From: Alphaproteobacteria bacterium UBA1301
GTDB taxonomy: Bacteria > Pseudomonadota > Alphaproteobacteria > Micropepsales > Micropepsaceae
Assembly (NCBI GenBank): GCA_002307725.1
Contig: DBUB01000018.1
Span: 124,001-188,000 of the forward strand
Direction: 5' to 3'
DNA length: 64,000 nt
The notes beneath the pieces were generated by a model, which saw nothing but the letters and a program-made list of their open reading frames with translations, was not told the origin of the DNA and did not search any database. This document shows positions 44,571 to 54,800 of the stretch, one piece after another. A program made the position numbers and the translations under genes. Within the stretch, counting starts at the first letter, position 1. The number at the start of each line of letters is the position of its first letter.

Positions 44571-45330
44571 CTAAGGGAGCTTGCGGCGGTAGGGATAGAG
44601 CAAGAGCCGCTTATAGCCGCCGCGCATTAAACTGGTGCCAAGACGGACCAGGCGAATGGTACGGTCGCGCAGATCATGGCCTTTCCAGGCGCTGCCGGTG
44701 GCGTCGCCAAGGCCAAACAGGACGCGGGCGATTTCGCGATAGCTGGCCTTGGCAAGGCGTCCGTCGAGTGCTCGCAGTGCCAACATGAGCCGTTTTCGTT
44801 GACTGAGCGGCATCATCTGGATTGCAGTGGGCAGCCCGCCATTCAACCAATGCCAAACACCAAGTGCGGCGGCGATGCGAAGATCAAAAAGCTGATCGAG
44901 TGGCAGGAGCACGGCATACGATTTGTTTCTGGAACCCGGGATTTGCAGCCGCAACACGGTGCCTGAAATGTCGAGGACATGATTGCCAACCGGAAGTGCC
45001 GACAATGCGCGCATGGCTTTGGGCGGCAACCGGAACGACGGATTGGCCAGCTTGGCTGGAAGCTCGGTAAGGCAAACGATGCTTGGTAGCGCGGAGGGCG
45101 TCCATGTCGGGGCTCGCTCGATATCCTCCGCGAAATCGTATTCCCCAGCGAAGAGCAAACGCATCATGCTCTTCGGGGGTGCCCCTGCTTTTGCTGACCA
45201 CCTGTGAGAGGTGTGCGTGATCTTGGAGGAATTCTGGGTTGCGACGAAGGAACTCCCAAGCAAATCCGGGAGCACCGAACTGCAATACCCCTTTATATTC
45301 GTCTGGCGATCGCCAATCCGCCGACCTCAT
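44571..45330 (-). pseudogene. Frameshifted DUF6499-DUF2285 DNA-binding protein
   Basis: Two overlapping minus-strand frames together make one recognisable protein. The N-terminal part starts at 45330 after GGAGGG (MRSADWRSPDEYKGVLQFGAPG, WEFLRRNPEFLQDHAHLSQVV, ALRWGIRF). The C-terminal part continues in another frame with FAEDIERAPTWTPSALPSIVCL to the stop at 44571. Dropping one T from the TTT at 45133-45135 (AAA on the plus strand) restores RWGIRFAED, so a single-base insertion is the cause. The intact protein is a standard gene of this ICE family, of unknown role. The shift may be a real mutation, a sequencing error or, less likely, recoding. Confidence 0.75.
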
Positions 45331-45459
45331 AGCGGCACCCTCCAAACACGCAACACGTCTAACACGTAGCTTGAAGAACTGATGCACGCACAGATGGCAG
45401 CTCGCAACACAGACAAACCGCAATGGGCGTTGTCGCCGACGCAAAAATTAGAGTTCGAT

Positions 45460-45735
45460 TTAAGATGCAGCGCTGTTGAGCAGGTGCTGGTAACCGCGCT
45501 CTGTCATCCATTTTGCGCGCGCCAAGTGGCTTTCCCACGCGCGCTTGGCACGTTCGAACTCACCGGACGGATCGATATGCAGGACGATCTTGGCCACTTC
45601 CTGCCAGTTGGCTCCTGCCTTTTCCGCATCGAGCAGGCGCAGATAGGTGATCAGGTGCAGCTCGTCGTATTCGGTCAGCGCGTCATCGACTGGTGCGGAA
45701 TCGTCAACGGACGGGTTGAGTTGGGGTCGCTGCAT
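45460..45735 (-). CDS. Small DUF2285 protein
   Basis: A 91-residue protein matching the short DUF2285 form found in the same gene order in other ICEs: ALTEYDELHLITYLRLLDAEKAGANWQEVAKIVLHIDP, then ERAKRAWESHLARAKWMTERGYQHLL. It is helical and basic at the C-terminus, consistent with a DNA-binding or regulatory role, but its function is not known. It is separated by 129 bases from the broken gene downstream and probably shares its transcript. Confidence 0.8.
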   Translation of the reverse strand: MQRPQLNPSVDDSAPVDDALTEYDELHLITYLRLLDAEKAGANWQEVAKIVLHIDPSGEFERAKRAWESHLARAKWMTERGYQHLLNSAAS

Positions 45736-45878
45736 AAACGTTATCTCGAATTTGAGGCGGATATGATAGGCGGGTGTTTTGAGCGGATCAATCTTGCGCC
45801 AAACGAGCCTGCGATCAAACCTCGATTACACACTATAGTTGATAAACTCCAAGTATGTAAAATGGCCACCTGTTGCGT

Positions 45879-46100
45879 ATGGATATGCGCAAACTCGTGG
45901 GCCGGAACTTTGCTCGGATTCGCCGGGCAAAAGGTCTCACACAGGAAGAGCTGGAGGCTCGCTCCGGCTTCAGTCAGCAATATCTGAGCAGCCTCGAACG
46001 TGGCCGCCGTAACCCCACCGTGATCACGCTCTATGAACTCGCCCAAGCCCTGGGTGTCAATCACATCGATCTGGTCAAGCCCGACGGCAACAAGGATTGA
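45879..46100 (+). CDS. XRE-family repressor
   Basis: A 73-residue Cro/C1-type HTH protein (RNFARIRRAKGLTQEELEARSGFSQQYLSSLERGRRNPTVITLYELAQALG). It is one of few plus-strand genes in the ICE backbone. The ATG at 45879 is used here. An in-frame TTG two codons earlier and an ATG two codons later are alternatives. A TATGTAAAAT-like -10 lies just upstream. It is divergent from the DUF2285 gene, and such small XRE proteins often govern ICE excision and transfer genes. Confidence 0.85.
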   Translation: MDMRKLVGRNFARIRRAKGLTQEELEARSGFSQQYLSSLERGRRNPTVITLYELAQALGVNHIDLVKPDGNKD

Positions 46101-46156
46101 CGTACGACAAAGCCCTGCCCGGAATGACCAGACAGGGCTCTGAAGAGGTGCCGGCT

Positions 46157-46480
46157 TTAGTCGCCGTTGGCCTTGCGGCCGCGGGACCAGATGAGGCTGT
46201 AACCTTCGCCGTCTTCGTCGTTGAAGAGGTTTGCATAGATCGGCGCGGTGAACGAAGGATCGTCCAGCTTGACCGAGAGATAGTCGCGGCCCTCGCCCGA
46301 GCGCTTCGACCACGCGGCTCCGACCTCGACGCGACCAATGTAGACCCGATGGCTGGGGGCGTTGTCGTTGGCGCGGGTTTCTTCGGGAACGATGCGGACG
46401 CCTTTGGCCTGCACGTTCAAGGTCACGATCTCGCCCATGAACTCATTGCCGGACTTCTTGAAGGAACCGATGTTAGCCAT
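46157..46480 (-). CDS. DUF736 protein
   Basis: A 107-residue protein with the DUF736 start MANIGSFKKSGNEFMGEIVTLNVQAKGV. Then come NDNAPSHRVYIGRVEVGAAWSKRS, GRDYLSVKLDDPSFTAPIYANLF and the acidic EDGEGYSLIWSR end. DUF736 is a very common ICE and plasmid gene with an OB-fold-like look, of unknown role, perhaps single-strand DNA binding. The start at 46480 has AAGGAGAAA before it. Its leader contains a long structured element. Confidence 0.9.
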   Translation of the reverse strand: MANIGSFKKSGNEFMGEIVTLNVQAKGVRIVPEETRANDNAPSHRVYIGRVEVGAAWSKRSGEGRDYLSVKLDDPSFTAPIYANLFNDEDGEGYSLIWSRGRKANGD

Positions 46481-46709
46481 GATTTTTCTCCTTGGCTGTT
46501 TGAGCCCGCGACCACCGCGGCCTCGATGGCGATCGGTGGGCCGGGGACGACCGGCGACGCACCAGTGTTTTCGGGCCGCAGCGAAGCGGAGGATGGCAGC
46601 CGCAAGACTTTCTTGTCTCGCGAGGAATGGGCGAGTCCGGGGTCCCCACGGGACACGTCCCGTGGGGTGGAATGACCAGGGGAAGAAAGTCGCGCCGGCG
46701 CCATTGCGG
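46481..46709 (-). ncRNA. Candidate structured leader RNA of the DUF736 gene
   Basis: On the minus strand a 9-bp outer stem (46683-46691 with 46606-46614) encloses a 10-bp perfect hairpin (46658-46667 with 46644-46653, loop of 4) and the unpaired block ATTCCTCGCGAGAC. A 22-base block at 46608-46629 is identical to 48234-48255, and 10 bases at 46679-46688 match 48271-48280. The hairpin between the matching blocks differs in sequence but still pairs. A second shared element, ATCGAGGCCGC, lies near the start codon. Confidence 0.6.
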
Positions 46710-47178
46710 CACAGCCGGTCGAGGCAAAGCCGGTCTCCGGCCAGATCAAGCCAGAAAGAGGCAAGTGGTTCGCGTGCTGGTACAGCATTTGAGAAACCGT
46801 GGCCAACACGATTGCGGCAGACAAGAGACCGGACAAGGCGATAGGAGAGAAAATGCCTATAGCGTAGGAAAAGGATGCGGACGACGAGAACCCACTGACG
46901 CAGCCCAGCTGCAGCACATCGGGTATTTGAGCGCGCCCAATCCGGGAGTGTTCCGCGAAGCGTCCGTGGGGCTCGCACGTTTCGGTCAGTTACGATCCTT
47001 CACCGCGCCGTTGCAAACCTCACGACAATCGGATTGGGATTCCGCCGTCTGGTGCCGCCGGCAAAGCCGCGACTGAAGCTGGTGCCGCAGCCAACCTGTT
47101 GATTTCCGGGCAGGGCTTTCGTGCTCCGCCGGCAGGGCGGCGGACAACCGGAGGAAGTTGATGGATGTGGGGCGGCGC
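46710..47178. other. Stretch without a confident gene
   Basis: Between the DUF736 leader and the DUF2493 stop no supported gene is seen. A minus-strand frame starting at 46917 encodes a hydrophobic segment (YAIGIFSPIALSGLLSAAIVLATV) that could be a small membrane protein. However, it runs on through the structured leader and into the DUF736 gene, which argues against it. Confidence 0.35.
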
Positions 47179-48108
47179 TTATGCGCCGCCGCTGTTGTGG
47201 CGCCAGACCGGAATACCAAGCCTCTTGGCCTTGTCGGCGAGATTGTCCTGGATGCCGGAGCCCGGGAACACGATGACGCCGACTGGCAGTGCATCCAGCA
47301 TGGCGTCGTTGCGCTTAAACGGCGCCGCTTTGGCGTGACGGGTCCAATCCGGCTTGAAGGCAATTTGCGGGACATTGCGGTTCTTGGCCCAAAGCGCTGC
47401 GATATGCTCGGCACCTTTGGGGCTGCCGCCATGGAGCAGCACCATGTCCGGATGCTTGCCATGGACCTTGTCGAGGCTGGCCCAGATCGCCCTAGTGTCG
47501 TTACAGTCGAGCCCGCCGGTAAATGCAATCTTGGGCCCATTCGGCATCAGCGGCGCGATTTCGGCGCGGCGTTTGGCGGTGAGGAAATCGCGGCTGTCGA
47601 TCATCGTCGCCGTCAGCGTGCGGTGATTGACGAGGGAACCTGAGCGCGGCTGCCACAGCGAGCCAGTATAGGCTTCGAAGCGTTCAGCGGCCAGATCACG
47701 AAAGCACTCCATGGCATTACGCCGCTCGATCAGCGTCAGGCCTTCGGCAATCAGCCGTTCCAATTCGACAGAGCGCAGTTCCGATCCGTCCTGTTCCTTT
47801 TGGCTGCGCCGTTGCGCTTGCTCGTTATCGTCAAGTTGACGCTCGACGCGTTCGGCAGCGCGCTGGAAGAGATTGACGGCGGACCAGAGCAGCTCCCGCA
47901 AATCCGGTTCGAGCCGCGTATTGGTAAGCGCGGAGATCAGGGCATCGAAGATGTCGGAGACAGCACCTGCAACGGCGTCGGCCTCCGGCAGCAGCCTTTG
48001 GTCTGGCTCGTCGTCGAAGGGACGATAGCCGTAAAGTTGCAGCTCAGTGAGAAGATAGTCGGTCGAAGATGCGGTGTGCGGGGGCTCGAAGTCATCGTCG
48101 CTAGACAT
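47179..48108 (-). CDS. DUF2493 (YspA/SLOG-type) protein
   Basis: A 309-residue protein. The N-terminal about 190 residues are helical with an acidic coiled-coil (VERQLDDNEQAQRRSQKEQ). The C-terminal DUF2493 domain has the Rossmann-like SLOG features IAFTGGLDCNDTRAIWASLDKV, VLLHGGSPKGAEHIAALWAK, APFKRNDAMLDALPVGVIVFPGSGI. SLOG proteins bind nucleotide-type ligands. This one is a stock ICE gene of unknown function. A structured leader with a copy of the DUF736 leader motif precedes it. Confidence 0.9.
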   Translation of the reverse strand: MSSDDDFEPPHTASSTDYLLTELQLYGYRPFDDEPDQRLLPEADAVAGAVSDIFDALISALTNTRLEPDLRELLWSAVNLFQRAAERVERQLDDNEQAQRRSQKEQDGSELRSVELERLIAEGLTLIERRNAMECFRDLAAERFEAYTGSLWQPRSGSLVNHRTLTATMIDSRDFLTAKRRAEIAPLMPNGPKIAFTGGLDCNDTRAIWASLDKVHGKHPDMVLLHGGSPKGAEHIAALWAKNRNVPQIAFKPDWTRHAKAAPFKRNDAMLDALPVGVIVFPGSGIQDNLADKAKRLGIPVWRHNSGGA

Positions 48109-48300
48109 GGAAATCGCCTTTCGGTTTGGCCGCGCCGATCGCGGCCTTCATGGCGGTCACCCCACGGCGGGCGGACCGGCCTTGCACCACCCTTCCGCGG
48201 CCGGAGCGCCAGCGGAGGACGGCGGCTTCGAGGCTTTCTTGTCTCGCGAGGAATGCCGGCATCGCCGGCAGGGGAAGAAAATGAGAAGCCGCCGTTGCAA
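48109..48300 (-). ncRNA. Candidate structured leader RNA of the DUF2493 gene
   Basis: On the minus strand a 9-bp outer stem (48285-48293 with 48221-48229) and an inner TTTCTT/AAGAAA pairing (48275-48280 with 48235-48240) enclose a 7-bp hairpin (48264-48270 with 48254-48260). The conserved blocks match the DUF736 leader exactly, while the stems and terminal hairpin have different but complementary sequences. A CATGAAGGCCGC element precedes the start codon, as in the other leaders. Confidence 0.6.
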
Positions 48301-48400
48301 GGCCGGGCCGCCTGCCGTCCGATCGCCCTTTTGAAGGCCGACGCGGCCAGTTCCAATGGCAGGCGGGCCGTGGCTCAGCGACTGTCCCGCTCGCATCCCG

Positions 48401-49441
48401 TTACGGCCGATATTCGCTCAAAAAGCGCACAGCATCTTCTGGGGCAAGTTGTAGCCGGACCCCATGCTGTAGATCCTCGGCGCCGATACGGCAGAGGTCT
48501 TCGTTGAAGTCATTAAATGCCGGCGAGAGGACAAGAACTTCGATGCCAACCGTCTCGGCGCGTGTGCGTAGTCGCGATGCGGCGGCATCGCCGGACGGAT
48601 CATTGTCGCGGGCAATGTATAAACGGCGGAGAGTGGCCGGAAACAGGATGGCGGATAGATGGTTCGCCGAAAGCGCAGCTTGAATCGGCAACGCGGGCGC
48701 GATACTGCGCAATGACAGCATAGTCTCGATGCCCTCGCCCACCGCGAGCACATCGTCGACCGTGCCGAAGCGAACGCCGTGTCCGATGAGATGGCCCATA
48801 GCACGCCGGGGCGTGGCGATCGGGGCTTTCCCGCTACTGGATGGATCAAGCCAGGTGCGATGAACGCCCGTGATTTTGCCAGAAAGATCACTGACGGCGG
48901 CTATCATCGCCGGCCACGTCTCTGTGGGAGAATTGGCATCCGGCCGATAATAACAGCGCGGGTGAAACCGCAATGGCCCGTCGGACGGTGCCGTGATCTT
49001 GCGCCCTGCGAGATAGCCTTCAGCAAACGTGCCGTGGATCGGCTGCGACATGGCATATAGACGGCGAGCGGATTGCGATGAGCCGTGTGGGTCCGGGACT
49101 TGATCCTGCCGCGCACAGGAATCTGAACTCAGTGTCGGAAGACTGAGAAACGTCCGCGCTTCGTCCAGAACATCGCAAAGACGAGAAAGGCCGCGGGTCT
49201 TGGCGATCAGGTCCAGCAGATCGCCATGTTCGCCGGTGGATGCGTCTGTCCATTTGCCAGCAGCGCCTTTGCCACTCTCCGGTCCGCGCAAGCGAACGAA
49301 TAAGCTGCGCCCTGGCGTATTGAACACATCGCCAACCAGCCAGTACCGGCCCTGGCAGCGGCCATTGGAGAGATAATAGCGGCACACCGCCTCGGCATTG
49401 CGCGCGAGCCGGTGCGCCAATTGGGATGCAGATTGCAGCAT
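48401..49441 (-). CDS. Toprim-domain (primase-like) protein
   Basis: A 346-residue protein with an N-terminal zinc-less primase-like region (AEAVCRYYLSNGRCQGRYWLVGDVFNTPGRSLFVRLRG, then TGEHGDLLDLI). A C-terminal Toprim domain follows: DVLAVGEGIETMLSLRSI (catalytic glutamate) and LYIARDNDPSGDAAASRLRTRAE (DxD-type motif). It resembles the P4-type primase/Toprim proteins of ICEs and probably primes DNA synthesis on the transferred or excised element. A perfect hairpin (49466-49491) lies between it and the ParB-like gene upstream. Confidence 0.88.
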   Translation of the reverse strand: MLQSASQLAHRLARNAEAVCRYYLSNGRCQGRYWLVGDVFNTPGRSLFVRLRGPESGKGAAGKWTDASTGEHGDLLDLIAKTRGLSRLCDVLDEARTFLSLPTLSSDSCARQDQVPDPHGSSQSARRLYAMSQPIHGTFAEGYLAGRKITAPSDGPLRFHPRCYYRPDANSPTETWPAMIAAVSDLSGKITGVHRTWLDPSSSGKAPIATPRRAMGHLIGHGVRFGTVDDVLAVGEGIETMLSLRSIAPALPIQAALSANHLSAILFPATLRRLYIARDNDPSGDAAASRLRTRAETVGIEVLVLSPAFNDFNEDLCRIGAEDLQHGVRLQLAPEDAVRFLSEYRP

Positions 49442-49465
49442 AGTCCTGCCCCATTCTCGCGGGCT

Positions 49466-49491
49466 GGAACCCGCCGTTGCCGGCGGGTTCC
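49466..49491 (-). terminator. Strong hairpin between the ParB-like and Toprim genes
   Basis: A perfect 11-bp stem with a 4-base GCAA loop on the minus strand (49481-49491 with 49466-49476), 29 bases after the ParB-like stop. No T-run follows, so it is either a weak terminator or an mRNA-stabilising hairpin controlling expression of the Toprim gene. Confidence 0.45.
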
Positions 49492-49519
49492 TCCGCGATA
49501 GGCCTAGGGGTGGGAAGGC

Positions 49520-51610
49520 CTATTCGGCGGCCAGTGCGTGGGGGGCGTCTGGCCGGGCGGAACTATCGATTTGACCGGCCTCAGCGTCGATGGCCATTGT
49601 TTGTCCGGCAACCGCCGTTTCTACGACCGTGCTGTTGGGAGCGTCGGCTTCGAGGGTTTCCACTTCCGCGGGCACGGAAAGTTTGGCCGTGCGCAGCGGT
49701 TCGGGCAGCCAGCCGCTATCGGTTAGCAGCCGTTCAGCCTCGGCGGCCATGTCGGACTTTTTAAGATGTTCGATACGGCGCGCGGCGTCTTCCCCTTGTG
49801 CTTCGCGCACGGCGTCGACGATGCGGGCCTTGGTCACCCGGCCGAAGTAGTTGTCTGCCGTCGGCGACCACGAGCCTGCCATGTTGAGGCAAACGGCTTC
49901 CGCGAGCTTATCGGTATGCGCCAAGGCTTTCGGCCGACGGTTGACCGCCTCATAGACTGCGTTGACGGTGAGCGAGACGCAATGGGCAAACAGGCCTTGA
50001 CGGCTGCCGGTGTCGAGACCTGCCAGCATCTCCCACAGATCGGCCGTATCCTTGGGCAGCCGTTCCGACCAGTATTGATGCCGCGCATCGATCCGGGAGG
50101 CGAGTGCTGTATCGGCAAGACCGGCAACCCGGTTGCCGAATGCCACCGTCTTGGCTTCGACCTCCAGGCAAGAATCGAGCCCATAGCGGTAGAAGATCTT
50201 GAGACAGAGCACGTGCAGCAGGGCAAGGAACGCCACTGCCGGATCGCTGCCTACCGCATCGCGCAGCGCCAGCGTGCGATAGGCGGTGAGTTCCGTCATC
50301 AGCCTGTCGGGGAGCGGGTGGGTGCCGTCTTCTTCGTCGGCGTCGCCGGATGGGCTCTCGCTGCCACCACCCTCGGCCGCTGACGTTTCCACCGGATCAC
50401 CACCGTCTTCGGCCCCGCCCGGGTCGGACACCGGCAGTTCATTCTCCGGCCGGACAAAGCCGCGCTCGACGCGCAATTTGCCCTGGCCGTCGATACTGAT
50501 GAAGGCCCCAGACCGGCACACGTCGGCAGGGTCATAGACCGCTGGGCGGTCTTCAATCGCCGCGAGCGCCGCCTCGATCTCGCCCATGCGTTGGTCGACT
50601 TCCTCCGGGAGTTCTTCGTCCGCCGCGTATTTCGCTTCGATCTCGTCCGCTTCGGCCTGAAGCGCAACGATCTTTGCCGCATCTTCTTCACTGAGCAGAG
50701 GTTGTTGGCCCGCAATCTGACGGAGGCCATAGGTATGCCCATAGGGAAAATCGATGGCGACCTCGACCCACTTCCAGCCTTCGGCGCGGATCGTTTCGGC
50801 GTCTTGTTCGAGTTTTTCGCTGACGAGACGGTCCAGCAATCCGACATCCTGCAACCAGCCACCGTCATCTTGCTGAAACAAGTCCCGCATGATGGTACCA
50901 CCGGCGTTGATATAGGCAGCCCCGGCATAGAGCGCCCGCTTGTCGGAAACGCGCACCGCATCTTCCGTCAGAAAGTGGCGGATTTTCTGCGGCTGCCGAT
51001 TATGGCCGCGCTGGATGACCTCCCAGACCTGTTCCTGGCGCTCGTGGTCAGGGTTGACGGTGAAAGCCATCAACTGGTCGAGCGTCATTTCGTCTTCGCC
51101 ATAAACATCCAGCAATTTGGGCGACACGGCGGCCAGGCGAAGGCGTTGTTTTACGACGGCGACCGACACGAAGAACGCCGCCGCGGTCTCTTCCTCGCTT
51201 TGACCTTTTTCGCGCAAGGCCTGAAAGGCACGGAATTGATCGAGTGGATGGAGCGGCGCCCTCTGGATGTTCTCGGCAAGGCTGTCCTCTTCGGCGATCC
51301 CCTCGGTGCGGACAATGCACGGGACCGGCGCGGTCTTGGAGAGTCGCTTCTGCTTGACCAGCAGTTCCAACGCCCGGAAGCGCCGGCCGCCGGCGGGGAT
51401 TTCGTATTTGCCGGTCTCGGCACCGCTCTCATCCAGAACAGGACGAACGGTGATGCTCTGAAGAAGCGTGCGCCGGGCAATGTCCTCGGCAAGCTCTTCG
51501 ATTGAAACGCCGGCCTTCACCTGCCGGACGTTCGATTGGGACAAAACAAGCTGGTTGAACGGAATATCGCGCGAAGCGCTGAGCGCGATCTTCTGAACAG
51601 ACTTGGACAT
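49520..51610 (-). CDS. ParB/RepB-like nuclease-domain protein
   Basis: A 696-residue protein. The N-terminal ParB/Srx domain (SKSVQKIALSASRDIPFNQLVLSQSNVRQV, EIPAGGRRFRALELLVKQ, EDSLAENIQRAPLHPLDQFRAFQAL) is followed by a KorB-like HTH (EETAAAFFVSVAVVKQRLRLAAVSP). The C-terminal half is acidic and low in complexity (SDPGGAEDGGDPVETSAAEGGG), and a later helical domain is present. Large ParB-like proteins of this kind occur in many ICEs and plasmids without a ParA partner and may act in DNA maintenance or regulation. No parA is in the window. It ends the ICE backbone, and the defence genes diverge from it. Confidence 0.92.
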   Translation of the reverse strand: MSKSVQKIALSASRDIPFNQLVLSQSNVRQVKAGVSIEELAEDIARRTLLQSITVRPVLDESGAETGKYEIPAGGRRFRALELLVKQKRLSKTAPVPCIVRTEGIAEEDSLAENIQRAPLHPLDQFRAFQALREKGQSEEETAAAFFVSVAVVKQRLRLAAVSPKLLDVYGEDEMTLDQLMAFTVNPDHERQEQVWEVIQRGHNRQPQKIRHFLTEDAVRVSDKRALYAGAAYINAGGTIMRDLFQQDDGGWLQDVGLLDRLVSEKLEQDAETIRAEGWKWVEVAIDFPYGHTYGLRQIAGQQPLLSEEDAAKIVALQAEADEIEAKYAADEELPEEVDQRMGEIEAALAAIEDRPAVYDPADVCRSGAFISIDGQGKLRVERGFVRPENELPVSDPGGAEDGGDPVETSAAEGGGSESPSGDADEEDGTHPLPDRLMTELTAYRTLALRDAVGSDPAVAFLALLHVLCLKIFYRYGLDSCLEVEAKTVAFGNRVAGLADTALASRIDARHQYWSERLPKDTADLWEMLAGLDTGSRQGLFAHCVSLTVNAVYEAVNRRPKALAHTDKLAEAVCLNMAGSWSPTADNYFGRVTKARIVDAVREAQGEDAARRIEHLKKSDMAAEAERLLTDSGWLPEPLRTAKLSVPAEVETLEADAPNSTVVETAVAGQTMAIDAEAGQIDSSARPDAPHALAAE

Positions 51611-51898
51611 GGCGTCTTCTTTCGCGACGGGCGGCCGAAAGCCTCTCTCTCAGCCTTCCAACCCGTCACAAAACCACACCCGCACTCTCACTCTTTGGAC
51701 GGCGCCTAGCTGCGCCGGAAGAAGTTAGCTCCCATTCGCCCTTCGAGACCTCCGCATGGAGTTCAACAGATGTGTTTTGCCTGCGTGAGCCGACTAGGCG
51801 CTAAATCTGTGGTTGCACAACACCTTAGGACAGTCTTAGTCTCTCTAGGCGGCGCTGCTGAGATTGCTCGCGCCGACCTCCTGGGGGGCAGGTCATTG

Positions 51899-54800
51899 AT
51901 GCGAAAGTACCTGTTGGGGTTACATAATCGCCCGCTGGCCAATTGGCTCGCCCTTGGCGCCATCCTGTCTGCTCTCTTATTTTTTTTCCCTGCCACGGCC
52001 GAGCCAACGACAGAAGACATACGCACGTCCCAACAGGCCTTGCAGTCGCTTGGATACAGCCCGGGCAAAGCCGACGGCATGATGGGCGCCCGCACCAAAG
52101 CGGCTTTCAAGAAGTTTCAACAAAAAGAAGGACTGCCGGTCACCGGGGAACTGGATCAGGCAACGATGCATGCCTTGGGATTCCCTGACACTACTGCACC
52201 TGCAGCGCCGGAGCCTGCGGCAGACAACAAGAACTCCGGATCCGGCGGCGGCTTTTTGTTTTTCGTCGTGCTGGTGGGCGCTGTCGTGGTGTTTGCGCTT
52301 GTCAAAGCCGGCAAAAGCAAGCCCCAAGTCCCGGCGAATACCACGTGGACACCCAGTCCCACCCCGAGAAGCGCCCCCAAACCATACGCAACGGCTCAGG
52401 CACCCACAAATGCGAGCATGAATGTCTATGTCTCTTCAGCAGTCCGTCCAGCCCCTCAACTGAGTGCGGACACCACTGCGTCGATTGCCGAACACAACAA
52501 GGCGGTAGCGCGGGCAGTCGCTGACCGGCCAGTGGCGGTACCGCCAATCAAAACTACCGAGAACGCACCCGCTCCTCTGCCTTCAAAGCCGGAACTTAGC
52601 GCCGATACCGCGCGGTCCATCGCAGAGCACAACAAAGAAGTTGCAGAGTCGATCAAAGGGCGTTCGCTTGAAAAGCACAACAAAGACGTCTCGGCGTGGG
52701 TTGCCGGGCATGCGCCATCTCCTGAGCTTGAAGCGGCGGTGAAAGCAGAAGTGGCATCGATGATGCCGCATATTGTGGAGCAGCCACGCACCCAATTGAA
52801 AATGGGTGGCAGCGATTATTTCTGGATCCCCGCCAGCCAAGCAGTAACCATCGGTGCATTCCAAATCCCGAACGGAATGCTCTATGTCGGAACGAAGCTG
52901 CGGACGCAGAACGGTTCGGTCGAGAACTGCCTGATTGATCCCACGCAATATGTCGCCAGCAGCAATCCGGACACAGCCGGGCAAACAATGCCCTACTGGC
53001 CATCCTATTCGAGCATTTCCCCGCAGTGCCGCCTCGCCTACCTGGAATGGCTTGCAAACGGCAAGCGTGATCCAGGTGCCTGTGTTGGTTATGTGTTCCT
53101 CTACTTCTATGGGCTGGAACGGCGGCTGATACTGGACAATCCCGGCGAAGAAGCGGCGGCCTTGATCGCCGAGGTGGAACGGCTCCTCGGCATCTACGGC
53201 GACAACCACTCCTTCCGGGGATACGCACTCCGGCTCATCGAAGCGGCCAGATTCAAATTTGGCGGAGATGTGACCGAAGCGGAACCTGTATTGGGACGCA
53301 GGGAAAACGAGCTGCCACTCTCCATACGGGCCGGAATTGGTCGTCAACTGGCTGAAGGCAAGACCATCAACGCGGATTGGATGCTGGCTTGGTATGCCGC
53401 CTCGCCGGAACGGTATCTGCGCACAGCGGCAACGCGATGCGAGAAGGAATTCGTTGCCCTGTTCCGCAGACGCTTTGCGGCCAAGTACCCCGACGGGATG
53501 AAGATCACCGCGCCCAGGCGGCGCCTTTCCTGTGGCTACCAAGCGGCAAGTGCGACGTTTTCCGTCGCCATACAAAGCGCGATGACGGACCTGCCGGATA
53601 TTGTAGCGCTATCGGCACCGCTGACGGCACTCGACCCGCTGGTCACTTCCTGCACCGACGACCTCGCACCCTATTCCCGGCTTATCGGCCGCGATCCGGA
53701 AAGCAGGAATACCGTGCGCGCCGCAGCCTTGTTGCCGCCGGACCTGGACGGAGAAGGTACGGCCGCCCCCATGGCCGATCTGTCGGCATTTCTGGAGAAT
53801 GCTGCGCGTAGCCCAGCAACGACGCTCGCGCTCGATGCGCTTCTTGCCAAGCTGGATGTGAAGACGACCGAGAAAGGGCGCATCGCCAAAGCCGATCTGG
53901 TCATGATGTCGGATGCCCTGGCGCGGTGCGGCTTTGCCATCGAGCCATATCCCCTTTCGGCCGGAAATGCCCTGAACGGCGCGGACAAAGTCGTCCTGTT
54001 CAAGGCTCAAGGGGGCGCCAAAGTGGACGTCGCCAAACCCAGCTATATGGCTGCGCGGACCCTCATCGATATCGGCGCGCTGGTCGCGACGGCCGACGGT
54101 GTGTTCTCGGAGGACGAAGTCCACGCCATCGAAAGCGAGATCGCCCGCGATCCCGACTTGAACGCGACCGAAAGGACCAGGCTCCTCGCCTACCTTGCCT
54201 TCCTGTCCAAGAACCCGCCATCCACCCGTATCCTCACACGGTTCAAGGATCAGCCCCCGGAAAAGCGCCAAGCGCTGGCGCAACTCGCCGTGGCCGTTGC
54301 CGCAGCAGACGGCCGATTGGCACCAGAAGAAGTCAAACTGCTGGAAAAGGTCTATCGCACGCTGGGGCTTGCCGAAGGCTCCCTCTATTCCGACTTGCAG
54401 TCGTTCGCAGCGTCTGATGACGACCTGCCGACGGTTGCCACCGCCGACCGCGAACCCTCCGTGGCCATTCCCAGACCCGGCGCAAAAGCCGAGACCAAAG
54501 CCATCCGCTTGGATCCGGCCCGTTTGGCCAGGACACGAACAGACACCGCCAAAGTATCGGCCATCCTAAGCGAGGTATTCACCGAGGATGGAGGCATCGA
54601 GGTAACGGAAGCCACATTAAGCGCGGCGGTACCCGCCAATGATGAAGAACCGGTTGTCGCGCCCGCCGGATGGAATCTTTCCGGTTTGGCCGCTCCATAC
54701 GCGCGTTTGCTGAACGCGCTGAAAGGATTCGACTCCATATCTGAGGCTGAATTTGCCCAAGCCGCGCAGAAAGAAAATCTGCTTGCCGGCGGCGCCATTG

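Noticed and set aside
46423..46917. Minus-strand frame with a hydrophobic segment, possible membrane protein
   Set aside because: It runs through the structured leader and into the DUF736 gene in another frame. No known homologue is recognised.
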